A stretch of DNA of 37,887 nt, from positions 1 to 37,887 of the forward strand of contig CANRMA010000022.1 in NCBI GenBank assembly GCA_947631625.1, written 5' to 3'. The notes below the pieces were generated by a model. It was not told the DNA's origin and did not search any database. It worked only from the letters and a program-made list of their open reading frames with translations. Positions within the stretch are counted from its first letter, which is position 1, and the number at the start of each line of letters is the position of its first letter. The stretch is from an uncultured Lachnospiraceae bacterium (GTDB lineage Bacteria > Bacillota > Clostridia > Lachnospirales > Lachnospiraceae). Both the position numbers and the translations under genes were made by a program. This document shows positions 1 to 6,314 of the stretch, in pieces.

Positions 1-76
1 CCAGTGAATAGCCGTCGATCTGCATGGCGGTGGATACCCGCGTGTAGGTATAGACTTTGACTTTTTCTTTACGCAT
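1..76 (-). CDS. Serine recombinase, N-terminal end only (partial)
   Basis: The first 25 codons of a leftward gene that runs off the left edge. The peptide starts MRKEKVKVYTYTRVSTAMQ and continues QIDGYSL, which is the typical N-terminus of the large serine recombinase/resolvase family; the Ser of the RVST motif (residue 15) would be the nucleophile that cuts DNA and forms the 5' phosphoserine link. A GGAGAGGG ribosome site lies just upstream of the ATG. Such enzymes integrate and excise Tn4451-like or phage-like elements, which fits the mobilisation genes to its right. Everything after residue 25 is outside the window, so whether the gene is intact cannot be judged. Confidence 0.8.
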   Translation of the reverse strand, partial: MRKEKVKVYTYTRVSTAMQIDGYSL

Positions 77-92
77 CCTGCCCTCTCCAATT

Positions 93-110
93 GTGCAACG
101 GGCGTTGCAC
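93..110. promoter_or_regulatory. Perfect inverted repeat upstream of the recombinase start
   Basis: Arms GTGCAAC and GTTGCAC (7 bp) flank a GGGC loop, 17 bases upstream of the recombinase ATG and just after the stop of the DUF1016 gene. On the leftward strand no U-tract follows it, so an operator or RNA hairpin in the recombinase leader is more likely than a terminator of the DUF1016 gene. Its function is inferred from position only. Confidence 0.35.
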
Positions 111-124
111 TTTTCTATTGCAAA

Positions 125-1216
125 TTAGATTTCAGACACATCCTTTCCTTCGTCCTCGTCAGAAAGATGTTCTCTCAACAATTCCTGCAGCGCCTCTTTA
201 CTTGGCAGAACCGTTTCATACTTGCTGGCAAAAATCTGTGCGTTATCTTCCGGCAAAGTCATTTCAACAACCGCATTGTTCTTTTCTTTGCACAGTAAAA
301 TTCCTATCGTCGGATTTTCATCGGGGAGTTTTACCTTTCGGTCATAATAATGGACATACATCTGCATTTGACCGATATCCTGATGTTTCAGTTCCCCGAT
401 CTTTAGATCAAACAATACAAAACAACGCAGCAAACGATTATAAAATACCAGATCGACCATAAAATGCTCCTCATCAAAGGTAAAGCGCACCTGTCGTCCA
501 ATAAAGGCAAAACCGGTTCCCAACTCTAAGAGGAACTGCTGCAGATGATCGATAATACGGCTTTCCAATTCGCTTTCAGAATACGCCGGAAGTTCCTGCA
601 ATCCCAAAAATTCAAGAACAAAAGGATCTTTCACCGCATCCTTTGGATTCTCAACCTTCTGCCCTTCCAAAGAAAGCCGGTAAACCTTTTCTTTGTCTGT
701 ACTCAACGCCAGTCTCTCATAGAGCGCACTGTTATATTGCCGTTTCAGTTCATTAAGGCTCCAGTTATTTTTAACAGATTCGATCTCATAAAAATGCCTT
801 TCCTCTACATTATCGATCCGCATCAGTTTCAAATAGTGCGACCAACTCAAAAAAAATTTTCTTCCGGTTCCGACCGCCGGCAGATCTTTAAATTGGGTAA
901 ACACTGTTTCCCCAATTTGATCCTGCGAATAAACCGCATAAAAACGCCGCATCAATTTCAGATTTTCCGCCGAATAACCTTTGCCGTGTTTTTGGGTAAG
1001 ATATTTAGAGAGTTCCTTCAGGATCTGCTTGCCATAGGCAGCGCGGTTTTCTCCGTTCTGCTCTTCCTCAATGATCTTCCTCCCAATCTCGTAATACGCA
1101 TAAACCATGGAAAGATTGACGGCTGTTTTGGCATTTCTGCGAGCCTCTTCCAAAATTTTGGAAATATCTTCCATAAAATCCGGGCTTAGCGAAAATACTA
1201 ATTCATTTCTATCCAT
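125..1216 (-). CDS. DUF1016/YhcG-family PD-(D/E)XK nuclease
   Basis: A 363-aa protein of the YhcG/DUF1016 family. The N-terminal half (about 1-160) carries the helical DUF1016_N region (AYYEIGRKIIEEEQNG, then YSAENLKLMRRFY). The C-terminal half (about 190-345) is a PD-(D/E)XK-like nuclease fold with FMVDLVFYN (Asp255) and FVLFDLKIGEL (Asp270-Leu-Lys272), a D-x14-D-x-K arrangement. Family members are predicted DNA nucleases, often found beside mobile elements and restriction systems. The ATG at 1216 is chosen over the GTG one codon upstream because the GGAG site is better spaced for it. The gene ends 48 bases before the serine recombinase on the same strand and is probably cargo of that element. 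The family call is firm; the substrate is unknown. Confidence 0.85.
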   Translation of the reverse strand: MDRNELVFSLSPDFMEDISKILEEARRNAKTAVNLSMVYAYYEIGRKIIEEEQNGENRAAYGKQILKELSKYLTQKHGKGYSAENLKLMRRFYAVYSQDQIGETVFTQFKDLPAVGTGRKFFLSWSHYLKLMRIDNVEERHFYEIESVKNNWSLNELKRQYNSALYERLALSTDKEKVYRLSLEGQKVENPKDAVKDPFVLEFLGLQELPAYSESELESRIIDHLQQFLLELGTGFAFIGRQVRFTFDEEHFMVDLVFYNRLLRCFVLFDLKIGELKHQDIGQMQMYVHYYDRKVKLPDENPTIGILLCKEKNNAVVEMTLPEDNAQIFASKYETVLPSKEALQELLREHLSDEDEGKDVSEI

Positions 1217-1348
1217 CACATTCTCCTCATCTGCACTGCTTTTATGTGATCCTTCCCGCTTGGCAGTTTCTTTTTTCTTCCCTATATAGTTTGGACTGAT
1301 ATAGCATGTTTATTATACTTCTCACCCATACAATATACAAGAAAATTC

Positions 1349-1504
1349 TTATCTCCCATCCGGTAATGAGAAAGAATCTATATCCAATTCACATATATGT
1401 CTTGTTATCATCTCCGCCAAAAAATCGGCAAACTTCTGCAGATCAGCATCCCTGTCCGCCGCTTCCACGCGGGAAGGTAAGTTCGTATCTTTCTTCTGTT
1501 CCAC
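1349..1504 (-). CDS. Small 51-aa hydrophilic ORF after mobC
   Basis: A GTG-initiated ORF of 51 codons, beginning VEQKKDTNLPSRVEAADRDA and continuing DLQKFADFLAEMI, preceded by an AGGAGG site 11 bases upstream of the GTG. The predicted peptide is charged and mostly helical, with no membrane segment or Cys motif. It lies 137 bases after mobC on the same strand, where clostridial mobilisable elements usually carry a relaxase and small accessory ORFs. I do not recognise a characterised family. The ribosome site and protein-like composition support it, but it could be the relic of a larger deleted gene. Confidence 0.4.
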   Translation of the reverse strand: MEQKKDTNLPSRVEAADRDADLQKFADFLAEMITRHICELDIDSFSLPDGR

Positions 1505-1641
1505 ATAATGATCTCCCTCCTGCACTCTCGCTGTAAGATTCCGGTGTCTTCAAGGCATGATCCGCCCGCTGCCGCCGGTAGCATTTTTCATGTCACATCT
1601 GCCAATTCTAAAATGGCAGAATTTTAATTTGCAGACTACAT
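1505..1641. other. Gap after mobC with one hairpin; relaxase absent
   Basis: This 137-base stretch sits where a relaxase gene would be expected downstream of mobC. The only structure is a hairpin at 1598-1620 (TCTGCCA / TGGCAGA, 9-base loop) followed on the + side by an A/T-rich run. No recognisable relaxase remnant was found by eye. Together with 1217-1348 (no structure seen) it fills the space between the DUF1016 gene and mobC. Confidence 0.4.
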
Positions 1642-1986
1642 TTACTGTTCTATGGCAGGCTGCTTTTTCAGCATGGCAATCTGCACTTTCCAGAGCCTGT
1701 CCATCTCTGCTTTTACCGCATCCATATCTGTCTGATAAATGCTTCTCGTTTCGTTGATCCGTTTCGCGATCTGATTCAAGTTCCCACCGATCTTCCCAAG
1801 CAGATAGTTATATTCCCGAAGATAGGCATAATCGACATCATACACTGCTCCATAGACGATCATATGACGCAGGAAAGTAGATTTACTTCGCATGTTTGAC
1901 ATCTTATATTTTGCGTCCAGAATGCGGTCTTCATCATCGCTGAGATACAGAGTAAATTTGTGCTTTCTTGAACGGTTTTTCTCCAT
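1642..1986 (-). CDS. mobC: MobC-like plasmid mobilisation relaxosome protein
   Basis: A 114-aa basic protein resembling the bacterial MobC family, which binds oriT and helps the relaxase open the strands before conjugative transfer. The N-terminal KHKFTLYLSDDEDRILDAKY looks like the ribbon-helix-helix strand and helix. It is followed by helical segments with KSTFLRHMIVYG and the family-typical region LLGKIGGNLNQIAKRINET. The ATG at 1986 is preferred over an ATG 15 codons upstream because AAAGGAGGG sits 9 bases before it. A hairpin cluster that may be oriT is just upstream. No relaxase follows, so the protein would have to work with a relaxase supplied in trans, or is a remnant. Confidence 0.8.
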   Translation of the reverse strand: MEKNRSRKHKFTLYLSDDEDRILDAKYKMSNMRSKSTFLRHMIVYGAVYDVDYAYLREYNYLLGKIGGNLNQIAKRINETRSIYQTDMDAVKAEMDRLWKVQIAMLKKQPAIEQ

Positions 1987-2045
1987 GTGGCTGCCCTCCT
2001 TTCTTCCAGACTCTATACGAATTGCGTGCATCTAATCTAGGGGTT

Positions 2046-2106
2046 AGGGGACACATCCCCTATATATAAAAATCTCTGATTTTTATGCCTGTGTACGGAC
2101 ACAGGC
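2046..2106. other. Candidate oriT: three adjacent hairpins upstream of mobC
   Basis: Three perfect inverted repeats lie end to end: AGGGG/CCCCT (2046-2061, 6-base loop), ATAAAAATC/GATTTTTAT (2066-2086, 3-base loop) and GCCTGTGT/ACACAGGC (2087-2106, 4-base loop). A cluster of this kind immediately upstream of a mobC gene is the usual place and look of an origin of transfer. A nick site cannot be assigned by eye. Alternatives are operators shared by mobC and the divergent XRE gene, or attenuators in the mobC leader. Confidence 0.45.
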
Positions 2107-2205
2107 AGTGCTTGCTGTACGCATTTCGTATTTGTATTCTCATAATAATATTCTTCGTTCGCATTGTCAATACTATTTTTGTTGTTTCCGTGCAAGTTTT
2201 ACGTC

Positions 2206-2234
2206 TTGCGTATTTTTGATGACTGTGTTATACT
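2206..2234 (+). promoter_or_regulatory. Sigma-A type promoter of the XRE regulator
   Basis: TTGCGT (2206-2211), a 17-base spacer and TATACT (2229-2234). The predicted start of transcription is about 2241, which places the long upstream reading frame outside the mRNA and supports the coding start at 2263. Confidence 0.6.
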
Positions 2235-2262
2235 GAACAAAATCGGAAAGGACAGTATTGAA

Positions 2263-2730
2263 ATGGGATATGGAAAAAATCTGAAAGATCTATTAGACGA
2301 GAAGGGCATGACCGTAAAAGAATTGGCAAGAAAGACTGGAATTGCGCCGACTACGCTTTACTCTATTATCCAGCGTGACGCCGCCATCCGCTTTGACACA
2401 GCGCTGCGTATTTCCAATATCCTTGATATCCCTATCAATTCCATCTGCAAGGATAACCCTTATGAGGATATGGAAACACTGCCAAAGCTGCCCGCCGATA
2501 AAGAACGGCTGATGATCAACATGGAAAAGAAGGCTTACTTCTCCGACCGCACCCTAAAGATCATCAGGAATTTTGACTACACCGAGCTGCCGACTGTAGA
2601 TCAACTGATCGCTGATTTTTATGTGCTGGATGACGCAACAAGACGAGATTTGTTTGAATATATGGCAGTGCTGAAGAAAAATCACAGTAATGCAGAGAGA
2701 GTGAAGGTATTGAGGGGGATATACTCATAA
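2263..2730 (+). CDS. XRE-family helix-turn-helix regulator
   Basis: A 155-aa protein with an N-terminal Cro/CI-type HTH (about residues 5-60): LKDLLDEKGMTVKELARKTG, then APTTLYSIIQRD and ALRISNILDIPINSI. The C-terminal ~90 residues are helical and unassigned and may mediate dimerisation or ligand sensing. The ATG at 2263 follows a GGAAAGGA site and lies downstream of a convincing promoter, so the longer upstream frame is rejected. It is transcribed away from mobC, with the hairpin cluster between them, and is a plausible regulator of the mobile element or of the neighbouring defence genes. Its targets are unknown. Confidence 0.85.
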   Translation: MGYGKNLKDLLDEKGMTVKELARKTGIAPTTLYSIIQRDAAIRFDTALRISNILDIPINSICKDNPYEDMETLPKLPADKERLMINMEKKAYFSDRTLKIIRNFDYTELPTVDQLIADFYVLDDATRRDLFEYMAVLKKNHSNAERVKVLRGIYS

Positions 2731-2844
2731 GCATTGTATTATCATCCCGTGGAACCCTTGTCGTTTTTTATCTATAGTATGTACATGGTACTCCGTACCA
2801 GGCGGCAGCGAACAATTTTATTGCGTTATAATACATATGCGTTT

Positions 2845-3429
2845 TTAAATCCCCAGTTTCCTTAATTCTTCTAATAAATTCTTATAATATTCTTTGTTGT
2901 TACCCCAAATGATATCATTAATCATGGAGAGAATTAGTGCTTGTCCCCCACATACCTGTTCTGAATCATAGCCATCTGGTATATCCTCTCCGGATATAGG
3001 AATTTCAATTTGATTAATCCACCACTTGTCTATTTTCCTATACAATTCTAACAAACTTATATATAATTTTACATCCGATTCATTAAAGCCATCATTTAAA
3101 TTTTTTAAAAGTTCATGAGTAATATCATTCCTTTTCTTTCGCAATCTTTGAAATAAATCATAATCATCTTCCGTAATAGCTTCTTCGTTAATAAACCAAC
3201 GCAATGTTGCATTCTCTATATTCTTCTCTAATGCCCGTACTTCTACTTTATATTTTTCTGTCTCTTCACTATGTAGTTCACCATCTTTAATTGATATATC
3301 GCAGTAAAAATCTCTAACTTGTGTAACTATATAATCTTTTAAGCACTCAAAATGGAGTACGAATAGTGCCGCAAAATTAATATTATCTTTTAAAATATTT
3401 TCATCTAATATATTACGCCAATTGTCCAT
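2845..3429 (-). CDS. Uncharacterised 194-aa protein with HEPN-like motif, last gene of the RM cassette
   Basis: A hydrophilic, mostly helical protein that I cannot assign to a named family. Residues 97-107 read RKKRNDITHEL, and R100-N-x3-H105 matches the R-x4-6-H catalytic motif of HEPN ribonucleases and antitoxin-paired HEPN toxins. The length and helical character also suit a HEPN fold. It starts 60 bases after hsdS on the same strand with a perfect AGGAGGGAG ribosome site, so it is probably the fifth gene of the restriction-modification transcript. A role as an RNase effector or toxin is inference. It could equally be a nuclease-inactive accessory protein or one of the AbiV/MAE_28990-like proteins. 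Confidence 0.7.
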   Translation of the reverse strand: MDNWRNILDENILKDNINFAALFVLHFECLKDYIVTQVRDFYCDISIKDGELHSEETEKYKVEVRALEKNIENATLRWFINEEAITEDDYDLFQRLRKKRNDITHELLKNLNDGFNESDVKLYISLLELYRKIDKWWINQIEIPISGEDIPDGYDSEQVCGGQALILSMINDIIWGNNKEYYKNLLEELRKLGI

Positions 3430-3489
3430 TTATAAATCTCCCTCCTGCCTCCAAAAATCAATAAGCAATATATATGCACTACACTATAC

Positions 3490-4704
3490 TTATATAAACA
3501 TTTGCTGAAGTAATCCTTTTTTTAGTTCTTTCCATTTCTCAATTTTTCTTTGTTCTGCATCAATTGTCTTATCAAATTGCATGAGAAAATCTGCGATAAT
3601 CTTCTGTTCTTCTAAAGAAGCTGGAATTTCGACTTTGAGTTTCAAAAAATCCTTTGGTTTCAAAGTCATGAGCTTAATTACAGTTCCTTCTAAATACTTC
3701 ATTGAATTTTTAATGAAGGTTGGGGTTTTAACAACATATTCCATGAATGCCGGATTCTGTTTTGTATAAAAAATAGCATATATAGGAGATACAACTCCCC
3801 TCATTAATTTATTACGATGAATTGCTCCATATTTCAAGTTGGCAGGATTATATATAATGTCATCAACCTCTGTTAATGCAAACTTTTTAGATTTCTTATC
3901 TTTTATTAGGAAATCTCTTTTGTTTGTTTTTTTATCCTGTGGGTTAATTACACCTTGCTCTATAGTAAACGACAGCAAAGGGGCATCTTCTGTAATAGTT
4001 TGACTTACTTTCCTCTCCGTAAAAATATCTGCCAATTCTTTAATTACCCAATTCTCAAACTTGCTTCCATCAGCTCTTCTAAACTGCAGTTCTCTCGAAA
4101 GTATTCTCTGTATAACACCATTTCTTAACTCTTTTAAGCTATTGCATTTTCGCTGGTGAAGGGTGATGAGGGTATCTAACTGGGTAAAATAATCTCCAAT
4201 TTTCTTCTGTTCCATTCGACCTGGAATGAAAATTTTCTTATTTAAAAGTTCATCCTTTGTTATACCTTTTATCGAGGTTCCCTGTGTTAAATTCTTCTCT
4301 CTTTGCAACAATCTATATATAGCATAACACCCAAATTTTTCATCAATATTCAATTCGCTTAATGACAAAAAATCTTGACTTGTGGCATAAGGAACAGGCA
4401 TAAACACTAACTTTCCCACACCTACACGAGTCACGATTGCAATAGAGTTACCAGGAATCAGCTGTGCCGCTGATTTCTTTAATCCCAGCGTTGTTATTGC
4501 CTTTTTTGAAGTTGCAAACTGCACATCATGTTCAATTAAATCAGCCGACTGGAACCAGGGTATATTTCCATCCCAAAACTCTTTTTCTGATGTTTGAGGA
4601 GTACCTCCACCATATACCTTATCCGCCACTTCCCCCAACTTACGCTGTTCCCATTCGTCAGTAAACTCTGGAAATCTTAACCTTGGAATATTTTTATCAC
4701 TCAT
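3490..4704 (-). CDS. hsdS: Type I restriction-modification specificity subunit HsdS
   Basis: A 404-aa S subunit, full length for the family. It shows the usual two-repeat architecture: target recognition domain 1 opens with PRLRFPEFTDEWEQRKLGEV and contains GGTPQTSEKEFWDGNIPWF; a first conserved coiled-coil spacer follows around residues 165-205 (EQKKIGDYFTQLDTLITLHQ). Recognition domain 2 spans about 206-360, with the second spacer at the C-terminus (EEQKIIADFLMQFDKTIDAE). The two spacers set the gap between the half-sites of the recognition sequence. It starts 12 bases after hsdM with an AGGAGG site. No partial hsdS copy or invertase is nearby, so there is no visible sign of specificity shuffling. 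Confidence 0.95.
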   Translation of the reverse strand: MSDKNIPRLRFPEFTDEWEQRKLGEVADKVYGGGTPQTSEKEFWDGNIPWFQSADLIEHDVQFATSKKAITTLGLKKSAAQLIPGNSIAIVTRVGVGKLVFMPVPYATSQDFLSLSELNIDEKFGCYAIYRLLQREKNLTQGTSIKGITKDELLNKKIFIPGRMEQKKIGDYFTQLDTLITLHQRKCNSLKELRNGVIQRILSRELQFRRADGSKFENWVIKELADIFTERKVSQTITEDAPLLSFTIEQGVINPQDKKTNKRDFLIKDKKSKKFALTEVDDIIYNPANLKYGAIHRNKLMRGVVSPIYAIFYTKQNPAFMEYVVKTPTFIKNSMKYLEGTVIKLMTLKPKDFLKLKVEIPASLEEQKIIADFLMQFDKTIDAEQRKIEKWKELKKGLLQQMFI

Positions 4705-4716
4705 GTTCCCTGCCTC

Positions 4717-6312
4717 CTACAGACCTTCGGGAAAAGTAATCCCTAACTCATCAAAATATTTCTGTAATTTCTTATAGTCCTCCCGTAACTCAGCATTTAT
4801 ATCACTTATATTTTTGGTTACTTGTTCTATGTCTATCGACGTTTTTTCCTCGGCAGTATTAATATATCTAGGAATGTTGAGGTTATAGTCATTTTTCTCA
4901 ATTTCCTCCATTAAGGCAACATGTGCATATTTCTCAATTTCTTTTCGATTAACATATGCATTAACAATCTTATCAATGTGCTCTGTTGTCAATTCATTCT
5001 GATCTCTTCCTTGGGCAAATTCCTTACTGGCATCAATAAATAAAATATTATTGCTATTTCCATTTCTATTACTTTTCAATACCAGAATCACAACTGGTAT
5101 TTGTGTCCCATGAAACAGATTGGCCGGCAAACCAATGACTGCATCTAATCTATTTAAATCTTTAATAAGATACTTTCTAATATCTTCTTCTGCCCCACCT
5201 CTAAACAATACTCCATGTGGCAACAGCACTGCTACCCGACCATCATTATCATCCATGTGATACACCATGTGTTGAACAAACGCCAAATCCGCATGACTCT
5301 TCGGAGCCAGTTTCCCAACTCCACTGTATCTCTCATCTTCAAGCAGCGTTGTATTCGCATCCCACTTTAAAGAATATGGGGGATTACAAACTTGTACAGT
5401 CATCTTTTCTTTTCCATATGTATCATTTGTAAGCGTATCACCTTTACAAATACTGAAATTTTGATAATCTACACCATGCATTAACATATTCATACGTGCA
5501 AGGTTGTACGTAGTAGGATTGTTTTCTTGGCCATAAAAATGACCAACTCTGCCAGTTGTTAAATGCTTCTTTACATCAAGCAACATAGAAGCAGAGCCAC
5601 AAGTACAATCTCCAACTGTTCTTGCTTCGTCAAGACCAATCGTTGCAAGTGTTGCACAAAGTGTGGACGGCCCTACTGGGGTAAAGAATTCCCCGCCCTT
5701 TTTGCCTGCATCACTTTGAAAAAGACCAATTAAAATCATATACGCAGTTCCAAGGACATCAAACTGTTGATCTTGCAAGTTCATATCAATCTCTGAAATT
5801 CGTGCTATCACCTTTCCAATCTTATCACTTCTCTCGGAAACGGTATCGCCCAATCTTGAATCTTGTAATCTCATATCATCAAATAATCCCGCAAAAGCAG
5901 CTTCCGACTTATGCCCAAGCGTAGAACCAGTCAGGTCACTAATTGCTTTCTCGTAATGCTCAATGGAAAATTTATCTGCATCTCCATTTGGCTTAATGAT
6001 TTTTCTTGTCAATTCTCTAAATAAGTTTTCAGGTTTTATAATATATCCCAAATGCTCTATTGACCACTGTTCCACAATAGGCTTGTAATTACTATCAGCA
6101 AACGCCTGCGCATAACTCAAACTATCTTCTTGGAGAATTTCTTGCATATATATTTCCGTTCTTTCAGAAAGATATCTGTAAAAGATAGTTCCTAGAATAT
6201 AATTCTTAAACTCTGAACTATCCATTCCACCTCGAAGAGCGTTTGAGATATTCCATAGCTGTGATGATAAATCTGCCGCCTGTTGTTGTGCTTTTTCTGT
6301 ATCCAGTACCAT
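4717..6312 (-). CDS. hsdM: Type I restriction-modification N6-adenine methyltransferase HsdM
   Basis: A 531-aa methylation subunit of normal length. The N-terminal helical HsdM_N domain (about 10-150) is followed by the Rossmann-like methyltransferase domain. Motif I is seen in the stretch VGDCTCGSASMLLD, and the catalytic motif IV is N310-P-P-Y313 (NPPYSLKW), typical of N6-adenine methylases. The C-terminal helices contact HsdS. The start codon follows an AGGAG site and lies two bases after the hsdR stop, so the genes are translationally close. With an intact hsdS, a functional M2S1 methylase is expected even though hsdR is interrupted. Confidence 0.96.
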   Translation of the reverse strand: MVLDTEKAQQQAADLSSQLWNISNALRGGMDSSEFKNYILGTIFYRYLSERTEIYMQEILQEDSLSYAQAFADSNYKPIVEQWSIEHLGYIIKPENLFRELTRKIIKPNGDADKFSIEHYEKAISDLTGSTLGHKSEAAFAGLFDDMRLQDSRLGDTVSERSDKIGKVIARISEIDMNLQDQQFDVLGTAYMILIGLFQSDAGKKGGEFFTPVGPSTLCATLATIGLDEARTVGDCTCGSASMLLDVKKHLTTGRVGHFYGQENNPTTYNLARMNMLMHGVDYQNFSICKGDTLTNDTYGKEKMTVQVCNPPYSLKWDANTTLLEDERYSGVGKLAPKSHADLAFVQHMVYHMDDNDGRVAVLLPHGVLFRGGAEEDIRKYLIKDLNRLDAVIGLPANLFHGTQIPVVILVLKSNRNGNSNNILFIDASKEFAQGRDQNELTTEHIDKIVNAYVNRKEIEKYAHVALMEEIEKNDYNLNIPRYINTAEEKTSIDIEQVTKNISDINAELREDYKKLQKYFDELGITFPEGL

Positions 6313-6314
6313 TT

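Noticed and set aside
1306..1536. Rightward ORF between the DUF1016 gene and mobC
   Set aside because: No ribosome site and no protein-like features; the leftward 51-codon ORF over the same bases is better supported.
2164..2262. N-terminal extension of the XRE regulator
   Set aside because: The extra 33 residues overlap the predicted promoter and lack a ribosome site; the start at 2263 has one.
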